Assembly: GCF_900113665.1 (NCBI RefSeq)
Contig: NZ_FOQD01000024.1
Span: 1-64,000 of the forward strand
Direction: 5' to 3'
Source of the DNA: Planctomicrobium piriforme
GTDB lineage: Bacteria; Planctomycetota; Planctomycetia; Planctomycetales; Planctomycetaceae
DNA length: 64,000 nucleotides
Shown: piece after piece, positions 9,831 to 19,009 of the stretch
Layout: each line of letters starts with the position of its first letter
Numbering within the stretch: position 1 is the stretch's first letter
Notes under the pieces: model-generated
The model's database searches: none
The model's input: the letters and a program-made list of their open reading frames with translations, nothing else
What the model was told of the DNA's origin: nothing
Translations under genes and position numbers: made by a program

Positions 9831-9939
9831 ACAAGAACCACTTCACCAGCGGACAAGCGGCGTCTGACCATGTCGTATCACCGACGTTTGAATGCGACGG
9901 CGTGTAAGCAATCACGCACTAATTCGATGCCGAGCTGAC

Positions 9940-12324
9940 TCAGTCGGGTGACTTGGCCTGACTGGTCCTGCAATCGAGAACATTGCCCTGCTCATCCAGA
10001 GTGAAGTCATAACGTACGTCGGGCAGCAATAGGCTGCGAATATGGCCGTATTCGTCGCGTTCAATCGGAATTCGTTTGTGGTCAACGTAGGCCGCAGTAT
10101 CGATGCGATAGAAGATCGTCTCGCTTTTCCCAAGAGAATAGACCTCAGCGAAAAACAGAACCTGATTCAGGCCGCTTGGATCTCCCTGTCTCCATCTCTT
10201 TTCCGCCAGCTCTAACATGGTACGACTGCTGTTGAAGTACTGATTAGCGAGTGTGGCAAACGCTTCCTGTGGATTTTCGATACAGAAGCTGAGATTGTCT
10301 CGTAACCAATGACGTTCAAAACCGGCGCCGCCTCCGCTCGTCCAATACCGTTGGTAGGTTTCAGTCCAGTTGGCGGAGTTGCCGTCCCATAGGCCCTTTG
10401 CTCGAAACCGGGCCTGCGTGGCGTTGAGATCGAAGCCGAGACCGGCTTTTTTACGATCACGAAAGACGACATCCGGCGGAGCCGCTTGTTCCAGCAGTTC
10501 GAACTTGCGTTGCCAGAACCACGGGTAAATTCGGCCTGCAGCATGCTCGATGTTATGATTTAACTCATGCGCCACGACGACACAGAAGCCGTCGATCAAA
10601 GTCGGTGTCGCGTCTGCCGGAAAGCCTTCGGAAGATTCCCCAACCTGAGCAAAAAGGTTTACGCCGGCGCGGGATTCAATCCGCAGACTGCGGCCTTTGG
10701 GGGGGCGCAGAAAATCATCTTGAGTCACAACTTCGACGATCTGCAGCTCAGGCGGAATGGCTTTCGCAAGATCGTAGAGAGCTTGTTGCGACCTGACCGA
10801 AGAACGGCTGTTTTCGATGTAAAACAATCCCAGATCAACCAGCAATTCAACATGTAGGCCGCTGAATCCGCAACTCGCCGCGGTCTCGCGACGATGGGAA
10901 GCGGAGTCAGGCATCGACTCAAACAGGTTGATCCAGACTTGTGCCGCCAAGTAAGGCAGGCAGGCGTCAATGGCGGTATCGAGTTCCTGTTTTCGCAAAT
11001 ACTGGGGGAAGCGCGCAATATGATCGCGATACCAGTCTCGAATGACCTGCCGATCCTGTAACGGCAGATAGGTCAAATTTCGCAGACCGTGATGCAGTCC
11101 GATCAGCTTTTCGCGAAAGGCAGCATTGTCGCGCAGAAAGGTAGCCAAGTCAGACTGATGACTGGTCATCATCACTTCGATCTGATCGAGAAGCTGCCGA
11201 TAAGAAACTCCCTCCATGAATAGCAGCTTGCCATTCATCCCTCCGCTGACGAGATCAACGACCCCATCTCCCGTCAGGTCTGCAAACTCAGGAATCGTAT
11301 CGTCTTGAATCAATTCGCGAATATTCAACTGAGCGCCGTTGACATCCTTCAAAAAGATCTCGCGAGGAAAATTTGTCACGCCGGGTTCTCCGGGATTGAC
11401 CTGCATTTTCACGAAACCCCAGTTCATGCCGTAGGAAAGATCCGGTAGACCATCAAGGTTGAAATCGAACACTCGGGGGTGGACATTATACGGCTCGTGG
11501 ATCGCGACGCCGTTTCGCCGAAAAACGACTCCTGTTGCACCAAATGCAGGCAACGTTTTCGAGCCAGTGTTGCGATACCAGGTCAATCTGCCGTCATAAT
11601 CCCCGGTAATCAGATCCAGCAGACCGTCTTGGTCCCAGTCGGCAATATCGAATCGACCTTGCACGGTTTCCGGCAAGACGAATCGCCCGCGCGCAGCGCG
11701 TACGACGACGGGACTTTTGAGTTTCGGCGATTCAGGTTTGCCGGTATTAGCGTAATAACGCGGGCAATGGTCAGCCCCGCACACGACCAAGTCGTTTTTC
11801 CCGTCCCCGTTGAGATCGGCGAAGCACGCGCCGGAGAAGCCATTGCCCAATTGAACATTTTCGCCGGCGGCAGCTAGTGGAGCGCCGGGGAGAAAATCAG
11901 TTCGATTTTTTCCACTTCCCTGAAGAAACAGCCAGACAGAGCCATCTCCGCAAGCCACGAGCAGATCAAGCACGCCGTCGTTATTCCAGTCGACAAGTCT
12001 CGGGGCCGCATGCTTTGAAAGGACAATTGGAACTCCGGCCGATGTGAGCGGCCTCGCCGGAGCAAAGGTGACAGTGGGCTCTGATTTAACCGAACTGTGG
12101 GTAACTTTTTCCTCTACCGCTTTGGAAGCCTCTTTCGCCTGTTTGTTTGATGTCTCGTGATCGAGTTGACTGAGCGAAGAGGGAGGTTGATCGTTGGCCA
12201 AGACCTCGACTGGCTGCATGGCGTTGACCACAAGGCAGACTGCAAGCAACGCGATGGGCAAGGGCTCAAATCGACCTTGAAAAGTCGAATTGTGCTTTCC
12301 CTGGGAGGCGACCACTTCCGTCAT
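9940..12324 (-). CDS. Secreted FG-GAP protein with HExxH metalloprotease-like domain
   Basis: A 794-residue exported protein. After an N-terminal hydrophobic segment (PIALLAVCLVVNAMQPV) comes a Ser/Lys-rich linker, then FG-GAP/VCBS units with Asp-rich calcium-binding loops (DWNNDGVLDLLVACGDG, DLNGDGKNDLVVCG, DWDQDGLLDLITGDYDG, DFNLDGLPDLSYG, DLTGDGVVDLVSGG), suggesting a beta-propeller to about residue 410. The C-terminal half contains VVAHELNHNIEH with HELNH at residues 586-590, the zinc-binding HExxH motif, and about 100 residues on NPQEAFATLANQYF, where Glu687 could be the third ligand of a gluzincin. The peptidase assignment is inference from these motifs; the domain is not one I can name. 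Probably follows the DUF1080-like gene in the same unit (113-base gap). Confidence 0.75.
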   Translation of the reverse strand: MTEVVASQGKHNSTFQGRFEPLPIALLAVCLVVNAMQPVEVLANDQPPSSLSQLDHETSNKQAKEASKAVEEKVTHSSVKSEPTVTFAPARPLTSAGVPIVLSKHAAPRLVDWNNDGVLDLLVACGDGSVWLFLQGSGKNRTDFLPGAPLAAAGENVQLGNGFSGACFADLNGDGKNDLVVCGADHCPRYYANTGKPESPKLKSPVVVRAARGRFVLPETVQGRFDIADWDQDGLLDLITGDYDGRLTWYRNTGSKTLPAFGATGVVFRRNGVAIHEPYNVHPRVFDFNLDGLPDLSYGMNWGFVKMQVNPGEPGVTNFPREIFLKDVNGAQLNIRELIQDDTIPEFADLTGDGVVDLVSGGMNGKLLFMEGVSYRQLLDQIEVMMTSHQSDLATFLRDNAAFREKLIGLHHGLRNLTYLPLQDRQVIRDWYRDHIARFPQYLRKQELDTAIDACLPYLAAQVWINLFESMPDSASHRRETAASCGFSGLHVELLVDLGLFYIENSRSSVRSQQALYDLAKAIPPELQIVEVVTQDDFLRPPKGRSLRIESRAGVNLFAQVGESSEGFPADATPTLIDGFCVVVAHELNHNIEHAAGRIYPWFWQRKFELLEQAAPPDVVFRDRKKAGLGFDLNATQARFRAKGLWDGNSANWTETYQRYWTSGGGAGFERHWLRDNLSFCIENPQEAFATLANQYFNSSRTMLELAEKRWRQGDPSGLNQVLFFAEVYSLGKSETIFYRIDTAAYVDHKRIPIERDEYGHIRSLLLPDVRYDFTLDEQGNVLDCRTSQAKSPD

Positions 12325-12437
12325 TTCATGCTATTTCAGAAAAAGCTGTCAAGCACCAGTATGTCGTTATGCATAGCAAACAGAGTTCATTTTGCGGACG
12401 AAGCGGCGTTTCCGAGCCCGAGCGCCCGTCTGGCCGA

Positions 12438-13121
12438 CTACTTCGCCGCCGAAAGTACGTTTGCCTTATTCTTTGCCCAGTCCGCCTTCGGCTTCGCTTC
12501 CCAGATACGCACGTCTTTGAACGCGACTGACTCGCCAGTGACGGTCAGGCCGATGTTGTTCTTCTCGACGCCGATGGCTTTGTCCGAACCGTAGGCGATT
12601 TCCTTGCCGTCCAGTCGGGCGAGCATTTCCGGGCCGTTGAATTCGACCACGATGGTGTGCCATTCGCCTGGCTTGATCGGCGATTTCACGTCTTGCAGCG
12701 TCACTGGTTTGTCGGGCCCTGAGCCGTCGCTGTCGTCCTTGCGAACCGAGAACCCGCCTTTGGAAATCACGACGCGGGAATTATGCCCCTTGGGGTCATT
12801 GATACTGAGCGTCGTCGACTTGGCCCCGTCCAGTTTGAACGAATACTGCATGATGAAGTTCCGTTCCTTCACCGGCGTTCGCAGGACCGCTCCGTGCATG
12901 TCATCCGCCGATTCCGCCCCGACCAGCATACCGTCAACGACATCCCACTTCCCTTTGCTGGGTTGCCACGCTTTACCGAGCGGCTTTGCAAAATCGTCGC
13001 TGAGAATGACTTTGCCGCGTTCGCACATAACCGTGTCCAAGTCAGCCGACGGTTCTGCCGCCAGCACAGAGATGGTCATGCTCCAGAGACAGATCGACAG
13101 CGAAAGAAGAATTTTGCACAT
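12438..13121 (-). CDS. Secreted DUF1080/LamG-like domain protein
   Basis: A 227-residue protein with a signal peptide (LLSLSICLWSMTISVLAAEP). The mature part has the pattern of the 3-keto-disaccharide hydrolase (DUF1080) concanavalin-like fold: ILSDDFAKPLGKAWQPSKGKWDVVDGMLVG at the front, MQYSFKLDGAKS, the typical PGEWHTIVVEFNGPEMLARLDGKEI strand-turn segment and a C-terminal VAFKDVRIWEA. Planctomycetes carry many such proteins, assumed to bind or cleave sugars. It is shorter than catalytic DUF1080 proteins are when fused to other domains but complete as a single domain. Divergent from the gene at 13361, sharing a 240-base intergenic region. Confidence 0.85.
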   Translation of the reverse strand: MCKILLSLSICLWSMTISVLAAEPSADLDTVMCERGKVILSDDFAKPLGKAWQPSKGKWDVVDGMLVGAESADDMHGAVLRTPVKERNFIMQYSFKLDGAKSTTLSINDPKGHNSRVVISKGGFSVRKDDSDGSGPDKPVTLQDVKSPIKPGEWHTIVVEFNGPEMLARLDGKEIAYGSDKAIGVEKNNIGLTVTGESVAFKDVRIWEAKPKADWAKNKANVLSAAK

Positions 13122-13360
13122 CCCTGAAGCTCCTTCGATACGAAATGATCGCAGTGAACGCGAAACGCGTACTGCGAGATTCTACCGTTGCCGTCCGTCA
13201 GGCACGAGTCGCCGCATGCTGACGGCGTCTACATGCAGTGCTCAGGCTGGCGTTTCGCTCTTCCCCTCGGCACACTTCACCTGTGACGGTCTCGCCGTTC
13301 TGGCGCGGCCGGTCAAAAGACGATTCTCCTTTCACATCTCCACGCAAGAAGGCTGTTTCG

Positions 13361-13852
13361 ATGAAAGCGCTCGCTGTTTGTCTGTTGCTGTTGCTGTCCC
13401 CGACCCTGCTCTGTGCAGCCGATGCTCCCAATCTCCTGAAGCCGACCAACAATGTCGATTCATGGCGGCTCGAACAGATCGAAGGGGGCAAAGGAACCAT
13501 CAAGGCGGATGGAGACGCCATCGTCTTCGAGGTCACCGAAGTCGACGGCACCGAATGGCATGTCCAGGCGTTTCAGATCGATCTGAACCTGAAAGAAGGC
13601 CAGACCTACTCGCTGAAGTTCAATGCGAAAGCCTCGGCCAGCCGACCAGTGATCCTCAACGCCATGGTCGACGTCGACGACTGGCACGAACTCGGGCTGC
13701 ACGAAGACCTGTATTTCGGAACCGAATACAAGCCCTACGAGTTCACCTTCACGGCGACTGGAGTCGAACCGAACAAAAACCGCATCGGCTTCATGTTCGG
13801 ACAGGAAACCGGCAAAATCTACGTCAAAGAAATGACGCTGACCGCGAAGTAA
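13361..13852 (+). CDS. Secreted carbohydrate-binding-like (jelly-roll) protein
   Basis: A 163-residue secreted protein starting at the ATG that gives a clean signal peptide (ALAVCLLLLLSPTLLCAAD). The longer frame upstream lacks a start signal. The mature part resembles a CBM4/9-type jelly roll: NLLKPTNNVDSWRLEQIEGG at the N-terminus, IVFEVTEVDGTEWHVQAFQ, then LKEGQTYSLKFNAKA, YKPYEFTFTATG, and a final TGKIYVKEMTLTAK. Such domains bind carbohydrate and are usually attached to enzymes; here the domain stands alone. No partner gene is evident. A strong terminator lies 132 bases downstream. Confidence 0.75.
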   Translation: MKALAVCLLLLLSPTLLCAADAPNLLKPTNNVDSWRLEQIEGGKGTIKADGDAIVFEVTEVDGTEWHVQAFQIDLNLKEGQTYSLKFNAKASASRPVILNAMVDVDDWHELGLHEDLYFGTEYKPYEFTFTATGVEPNKNRIGFMFGQETGKIYVKEMTLTAK

Positions 13853-13984
13853 CCCCGATCCCGGGGAACTGTGGCGGAGCATGGACAGCAAATCTGAATG
13901 AAAGACTGAATTTTAACGCCGCCAGGACGCAACTCCTTTATGAGATGCGATCCAGCCATCAATCTACAAACTGTTACCGCACAT

Positions 13985-14023
13985 GCACTCTGGATGCCCG
14001 ACGCATCCAGAGTGCCTTTTTTT
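13985..14023 (+). terminator. Rho-independent terminator
   Basis: Perfect 12-base stem (GCACTCTGGATG / CATCCAGAGTGC), 7-base loop, then C and seven Ts. It ends the transcript of the gene at 13361 and isolates it from the regulator gene encoded convergently. Confidence 0.9.
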
Positions 14024-14067
14024 AAGCGGTCCAAAGAGCACCACTGCCCCGCTTTGCGCCTTCTTCT

Positions 14068-14466
14068 TCAGGGTGCCTCATTGCTCAGCAATTCGAGCAG
14101 ATCGCCGATCGATCGATGCGACTCGATCGGATGACGCAGTGGTTGATCGCTGAGAATGCGGTAATGATTCTGCCGCCCGATCTTCTCCCGCTCGATCACC
14201 CCTCCCGCCTCCAGGTCGGCGATGATCCGCTGCACGGCACGCTCGGTGATCCCCACTCTGGCGGCCACCTCCCGGAGAACCATCGAGGAGTTCCGGGCCA
14301 GCAAAACCAGGACGTGGGAGTGATTTGTGAGAAACGTCCACTGCGCGGCCGGAACCTCAGGAGGGGCCTTGAATTGGGCTGGCGGCGGGATACTCGGCCG
14401 TGCTGCGGAAGCGGATCGCGAGGCGCTGCGATTCGCACGAGTCGCTTTGGGACGGGCTGACTTCAT
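14068..14466 (-). CDS. Winged-helix transcriptional regulator of the DAB locus
   Basis: A 132-residue DNA-binding protein. After a basic, Ala/Ser-rich tail of about 35 residues it has a winged-helix domain: WTFLTNHSHVLVLLARN, helix-turn-helix LREVAARVGITERAVQRIIADLEAGG, wing VIEREKIGRQNHYRI, and the C-terminal PLRHPIESHRSIGDLLELL typical of a MarR/ArsR-like family. I picked the ATG with AGGA upstream; the frame is open to 14637, so a longer N-terminus cannot be excluded. It is transcribed away from the dabB-dabA-CA operon, and repeats overlapping the operon promoter (14661-14712) are good candidate operators. Control by this protein is inferred from the layout only. Confidence 0.8.
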   Translation of the reverse strand: MKSARPKATRANRSASRSASAARPSIPPPAQFKAPPEVPAAQWTFLTNHSHVLVLLARNSSMVLREVAARVGITERAVQRIIADLEAGGVIEREKIGRQNHYRILSDQPLRHPIESHRSIGDLLELLSNEAP

Positions 14467-14660
14467 TTTCGCGTCTTTTCCTGAATCGCCGACAGGCTGA
14501 GTCGGTAGCACTGCAAATCGCCGCACCGGCGGCGGAACTGCCTGCTGCGGCTGCATTTCCAGTTTACCGGGAAGTGCGACTGTGGAATAGCGAATCCCGA
14601 AACACGACAGATTCAGCGGCTTCCGCTCAAGCCGCAATCCACGTCAGCCGACAAAATAGA

Positions 14661-14712
14661 CGCGACATAGTATTGACGACATTTTTGTCGTGCTATACTC
14701 TTCGCGACATAG
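14661..14712 (+). promoter_or_regulatory. dab operon promoter with palindromic and direct-repeat operators
   Basis: TTGACG (14673-14678) and TATACT (14694-14699) form a sigma-70-like promoter with a short 15-base spacer. Within the spacer lies a perfect palindrome ACGACA-tttt-TGTCGT (14676-14691). A direct repeat CGCGACATAG occurs at 14661-14670 and 14703-14712, 42 bases apart, flanking the promoter. The short spacer and overlapping repeats suggest tight regulation, probably by the adjacent winged-helix protein. Transcription would begin near 14706, which supports the dabB start at 14756. Confidence 0.6.
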
Positions 14713-14755
14713 CATTCGCCTGTTCCTGCTTTCCACTCTTGCCCTGGAGTCCGCC

Positions 14756-16363
14756 ATGCACTTCTGGTTCTCACTCACAGCCGCGGCGCCACCCTTGTTA
14801 CTGCTCGCCTGCGGACTTGTCCCCAGCCGCTGGGCAGATCGACATCTCGCCGTCATGCGGCGGGCGAGCGTCGGCCTGGCGCTCTTGGCCTTCGCCCTGT
14901 CTGTGACTGCCGGAGTGCTGCTCGCCATCGCCGGTCCTCTGGATTCGACGTTCGTGCAATGGTCGCGCCCCATTCCGCTGAGCCTGGGAGTCTACGTCGA
15001 CAGCCTGTCCGCCATCATGCTCGTCCTGATCAGCTTCATCGGGCTGATCGTTGTGCGATTCTCGATCCGCTATCTCGATGGCGACGCACGACAGGGACGA
15101 TTCCTGCGATGGATGTCATTCACGATCGGCGCCGCGCTCCTGCTCGTCGTCGCCCGGAATCTCGTGTTATTCACCCTCGCCTGGACCCTGACCAGCCTGG
15201 GGCTCCATCGACTGCTGAAGCACTATCCCGAGCGCAGTTGGGCGCTGTGGGCAGCCCGTAAGAAATTTCTGATCAGCCGTCTCGGCGACCTGTTACTGCT
15301 GGCCGCACTGGTTCTCACCTTTCAATGCTTTGGAACGTTTGAATATGGCGAGATCTTCGCTGCCGCACAGGCCATCCACGCTGGATCATCCGCGGGATCA
15401 CCTCTGATTCCCCTGATCGGAGTCCTGTTTGTTCTCGGCGCCATGACAAAGTCGGCTCAATTCCCCTTCCATAGCTGGCTGCCAGACACGATGGAAACCC
15501 CCACGCCCGTCTCCGCGCTCATGCACGCAGGCATCATCAATGCCGGCGGATTCCTGGTCATCCGGCTGAGTCCGCTGATCGCGCTCTCGCATGCCGCTCT
15601 GGACTTCCTTGCTCTGACCGGCGCCTTCACCGCCCTGTTCGGAGGCCTGGTCATGCTCACGCAGACCAGCATCAAACGCTCGCTGGCCTACTCCACGATC
15701 GCCCAGATGGGATTCATGATGCTGCAATGCGGACTGGGCGCCTTCTCCGCCGCATTACTGCACATCGTCGCCCACTCTGCCTATAAGGCGCACGCCTTCC
15801 TGACCTGCGGCAGCGTCCTCGAATCGGCGGCCCGCCTGCGGAATGGTTCGTTCCCGACTCAGCGTGGAATCTGGCGACTGGCGATGCTGCCGCTGGCGAT
15901 TGCCATCGCCGTGGGATTATATGCGTTCACTTTTCAACTGCTGGGCATCGACGTCGCGGCGAAGTCCGGGGGACCCGTCCTGGGCCTGGTCATGACCATC
16001 GCACTGACGCAGTTGGTCTGGACGGGGCTCTCGGCTGGAACCTGGGGTCTCGCGGCCAGAGGCCTGTTCTCCGCGACCCTGGTCTGCGGAGCTTATGCCG
16101 GGTCTTATCTGCTGATTGACTCCCTGTTCGCGGGATCGAAGTCACACATCCTCGTGCCTGCTTCGTCGCTCGACATGCCGGTCATCGTGCTGGTCGCCGC
16201 GGGATTCACCGGCATCTTCGCTCTGCAGTCCGTCACCGCCAGCTTTGCACGTGCAGCATGGCTGCGGGCTTTGTACGTCCACGCCATGAACGGGTTCTAC
16301 ATCGACATTCCCGCCCGCCGCATCACCGCCCGCTTCTGGAGGCAGTCGGCGCCTGTTCAATGA
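14756..16363 (+). CDS. dabB: DabB, proton-conducting subunit of DAB carbon-uptake complex
   Basis: A 535-residue polytopic membrane protein of the NuoL/MrpA proton-channel family. It has about 13 hydrophobic segments and the family core: MTKSAQFPFHSWLPDTMETPTPVSALMHAGIINAGG with the conserved Lys, His and Pro-rich loop, then MLTQTSIKRSLAYSTIAQMGFMM. It lies directly upstream of a dabA (DUF2309) gene, and in characterised DAB systems this pair forms a complex where cation flow through DabB drives DabA hydration of CO2 to bicarbonate. The ATG at 14756 has GGAG 7 bases upstream; a frame opening at 14690 would begin before the expected transcription start. Without the context it could be mistaken for an NADH dehydrogenase subunit, but no other nuo genes are present. 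Confidence 0.92.
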   Translation: MHFWFSLTAAAPPLLLLACGLVPSRWADRHLAVMRRASVGLALLAFALSVTAGVLLAIAGPLDSTFVQWSRPIPLSLGVYVDSLSAIMLVLISFIGLIVVRFSIRYLDGDARQGRFLRWMSFTIGAALLLVVARNLVLFTLAWTLTSLGLHRLLKHYPERSWALWAARKKFLISRLGDLLLLAALVLTFQCFGTFEYGEIFAAAQAIHAGSSAGSPLIPLIGVLFVLGAMTKSAQFPFHSWLPDTMETPTPVSALMHAGIINAGGFLVIRLSPLIALSHAALDFLALTGAFTALFGGLVMLTQTSIKRSLAYSTIAQMGFMMLQCGLGAFSAALLHIVAHSAYKAHAFLTCGSVLESAARLRNGSFPTQRGIWRLAMLPLAIAIAVGLYAFTFQLLGIDVAAKSGGPVLGLVMTIALTQLVWTGLSAGTWGLAARGLFSATLVCGAYAGSYLLIDSLFAGSKSHILVPASSLDMPVIVLVAAGFTGIFALQSVTASFARAAWLRALYVHAMNGFYIDIPARRITARFWRQSAPVQ

Positions 16364-16462
16364 TCGGCATTCCAATCGCGTTCTCCCTCGTTCACCGCAC
16401 ACGCTCACTGGAGAAGAACCGTGTCCAGCGCCGCCATCACAACGTCGACAAAGGAACTTGCC

Positions 16463-18952
16463 ATGTCTGAGACCTTGACGATCACCCCCGCAACGGCCAA
16501 AGCCGAGACGACGCTCCTCGAATTGCTGACCGAAATTGAAGACACGGTGCCGCCGCTCTGGCCGCTCGCCGACTATGTCGCCGTCAATCCGTTCGTCGGC
16601 CTCACCGGCCAGACGTTTCTGGAAGCACGGCAGCTCCTCAGCCAGGTCCGCGACTGCGACCTGCTGATGCCCCGCGAGCACTTTCAGTCGCAATGGCATC
16701 AGGGCCACATCACGCTGGCAGACGTCCGGGACGCCCCCGCTCGGTGCATCGCGGAACATCCGGAGTACTTTGCCGGCCTCGAACTGCACGAGGTACTGGA
16801 ATGGCTGAACCAGCCCACCGATGACCACCAGTCAACAGAACCGCGATTCCGCACGGTGTCCGAAACGGTCGACCTGCGGCAGCACACCACCTGGACGAGC
16901 CACATCATCAATGACATCTCTCGACATTGCAGCGCGCATTTCGATGAAGGTCAGGCGCCTTGGGCGAATCCCTGGAAAGGAGAGTCGCTGTACGAAGGTT
17001 GGCGGAACGCCTCCCGTCTTGGACGACGGATGGACATGCTGGGTCTGACTGGATTTCGCAGTTTCGCGGCCCGACTCCCTGCCCGACCGCAAGCTGCCAT
17101 TCTGCAGATGCTCAACACGCTCGAAATTCCCCAATCGTGCTGGAAGCTGTTCCTGCTTTGCGAACTGTTCTCCATCGCAGGCTGGGCCTCCTTCGTGAAA
17201 TACCGGGTCCGCGAAGACGCCGCGGCAGGAATCGGGAATGACGACCTGATCGGATTGCTGGCCATGCGGCTGGCGTACGACATCGCGATTGCCCAGGCGC
17301 CTGGCATTCCCTGGCCGTTGCCCCTCTGGCCGGCGGACATCCTGATTGCCGATGGCGAGGCCGTTCCGCCCACTCCGGCCGCGGAGGTTCTGAACAGGTA
17401 CGTCATGCAGGTCGCCGGTGAGCTGGCCTACCAACGGCAGGTGTGCCGCAAGTTGACGCTGCGTCCCGCGACGGCCACAAATTCCCGTCGCAAAACACTA
17501 CAAATGGTGTTCTGCATCGACGTGCGGTCAGAAGTCTTCCGGCGTCATCTGGAGTCCGTCAGTGACGGGGTCGAAACCTTCGGCTTCGCCGGTTTCTTCG
17601 GGATGCCGGTCGAGTATGTGCCGCTCGGAGAAACAGCGGGAACGGCACAATGTCCGGTATTACTGCAGCCCAGCTTCTGCGTACATGAAGCCGTGCTCGG
17701 CGACGATGCACATGCTCAATCCCGGGTCTGCCGGGACCGACGGGCCGTGCGGCAGGGACGCAAGCTTTGGAAATCATTCCAGACTTCAGCCGCGTCTTGC
17801 TTCTCCTTCGTCGAAGCGATCGGGCTGACGTACTTCGCCAAACTGCTGGCCGACTCGCTGCGACTCACGCGGCCAGTCGCAGCAGCCGATCACGACGGCC
17901 TGCAAGGAGACTCACGCGGCAACCTCGGGCCCGATCTGCATGCCCCGGAGAACACCGGACTCTCCCCCGAACGCCAAGTCGAACTCGCCGAGGGGACGCT
18001 GCGGAATCTGGGACTGACCACCGGCTTTGCCAGAGTCGTGGCCCTGTGCGGTCACGCCGCGGACGTGGTGAACAATCCGCTCAAAGCCTCGCTCGATTGC
18101 GGAGCCTGCGGGGGACACAGCGGCGCCCCGAATGCACGAATCGCGGCTGCACTCTTGAATGATCCGCAGGTTCGCGCCGGACTATCTCGCCGAGGAATCG
18201 AGATTCCCGCCGACACCTGGTTCGCCGCGGCCCTGCACAACACAACGACGGACGAAATCGTCTTCTGCGATCCGCAGATGATTCCGGCGTCTCACGCGGA
18301 TGACTTCGCCCAGATCAACTCGTGGCTGCAGGCAGCGGGGAAACTCACCCGCGTAGAGCGGTCCCATCGATTTGCAAACGGCCGTCCGGAAGACCTGCTC
18401 CGCCGCAGTCGTGACTGGTCCGAAGTGCGCCCCGAGTGGGGCCTCGCAGGCAATGCCGCCTTCATCATCGCGCCCCGCACGCGGACGCTCGGTCTCGATT
18501 TTGGAGGCCGCACCTTCCTCCACAGTTATGACCATCAGCGCGATCCCGAGCTCAAGGTTCTCGAACTGATCATGACCGCCCCCCTGGTCGTCACCAACTG
18601 GATCAATCTGCAGTACTACGCCTCCACGGTCGATCCGCTCGCCTTTGGAAGCGGCAGCAAGGTAATTCACAACGTTGTCGGGCAGATTGGAGTTTTTCAG
18701 GGAAACGGCGGCGACCTGATGACCGGCCTCCCCTGGCAGTCGGTGCATGACGGCAAGCAGTTCCAGCACGAACCGCTCCGATTACTGGTCGCCATCGAAG
18801 CCCCTCGTGCGGCCGCCGAAAAGATCATCTTGCGGCACCAGCTGGTCCGAGACCTCGTCAGCAACGGCTGGCTGTCGCTGATCGTGATGGAAGGAGACCG
18901 CTTCTATCGCTGGTCATCCAATGCTGCATGGGAACACGAAGTGGTCGCCTGA
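16463..18952 (+). CDS. dabA: DabA (DUF2309/UPF0753), beta-CA-like subunit
   Basis: An 829-residue soluble protein of the DUF2309 family, the catalytic partner of DabB. Residues matching the zinc site of Halothiobacillus DabA are present: Cys351 and Asp353 in FCIDVRSE, with Arg355 completing the Asp-Arg dyad, His531 in CGHAAD and Cys546 in LDCGACGG; the spacing of the last two (15) equals that in the studied protein. PLWPLADYVAVNPFVGL near the N-terminus is also a family signature. The ATG has AAGGAA 6 bases upstream; a GTG at 16421 with GGAG is an alternative adding 14 residues. It lies 99 bases after dabB and its stop is followed by the CA-like gene. Expected role: energy-coupled CO2 to bicarbonate conversion at the membrane. 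Confidence 0.93.
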   Translation: MSETLTITPATAKAETTLLELLTEIEDTVPPLWPLADYVAVNPFVGLTGQTFLEARQLLSQVRDCDLLMPREHFQSQWHQGHITLADVRDAPARCIAEHPEYFAGLELHEVLEWLNQPTDDHQSTEPRFRTVSETVDLRQHTTWTSHIINDISRHCSAHFDEGQAPWANPWKGESLYEGWRNASRLGRRMDMLGLTGFRSFAARLPARPQAAILQMLNTLEIPQSCWKLFLLCELFSIAGWASFVKYRVREDAAAGIGNDDLIGLLAMRLAYDIAIAQAPGIPWPLPLWPADILIADGEAVPPTPAAEVLNRYVMQVAGELAYQRQVCRKLTLRPATATNSRRKTLQMVFCIDVRSEVFRRHLESVSDGVETFGFAGFFGMPVEYVPLGETAGTAQCPVLLQPSFCVHEAVLGDDAHAQSRVCRDRRAVRQGRKLWKSFQTSAASCFSFVEAIGLTYFAKLLADSLRLTRPVAAADHDGLQGDSRGNLGPDLHAPENTGLSPERQVELAEGTLRNLGLTTGFARVVALCGHAADVVNNPLKASLDCGACGGHSGAPNARIAAALLNDPQVRAGLSRRGIEIPADTWFAAALHNTTTDEIVFCDPQMIPASHADDFAQINSWLQAAGKLTRVERSHRFANGRPEDLLRRSRDWSEVRPEWGLAGNAAFIIAPRTRTLGLDFGGRTFLHSYDHQRDPELKVLELIMTAPLVVTNWINLQYYASTVDPLAFGSGSKVIHNVVGQIGVFQGNGGDLMTGLPWQSVHDGKQFQHEPLRLLVAIEAPRAAAEKIILRHQLVRDLVSNGWLSLIVMEGDRFYRWSSNAAWEHEVVA

Positions 18953-19009
18953 ATGAAAGGGACTGCCCTTGTCTTTCCGAATCCCGAAAAAGCCAACGAG
19001 GACGTCAAC

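Noticed and set aside
14756..16363. NADH dehydrogenase subunit 5 of complex I
   Set aside because: No other nuo genes are nearby and the gene is followed by dabA, so the DabB assignment explains it better.
16142..16828. Minus-strand frame over the dabB-dabA junction
   Set aside because: Antisense to two genes with clear families and functional motifs.
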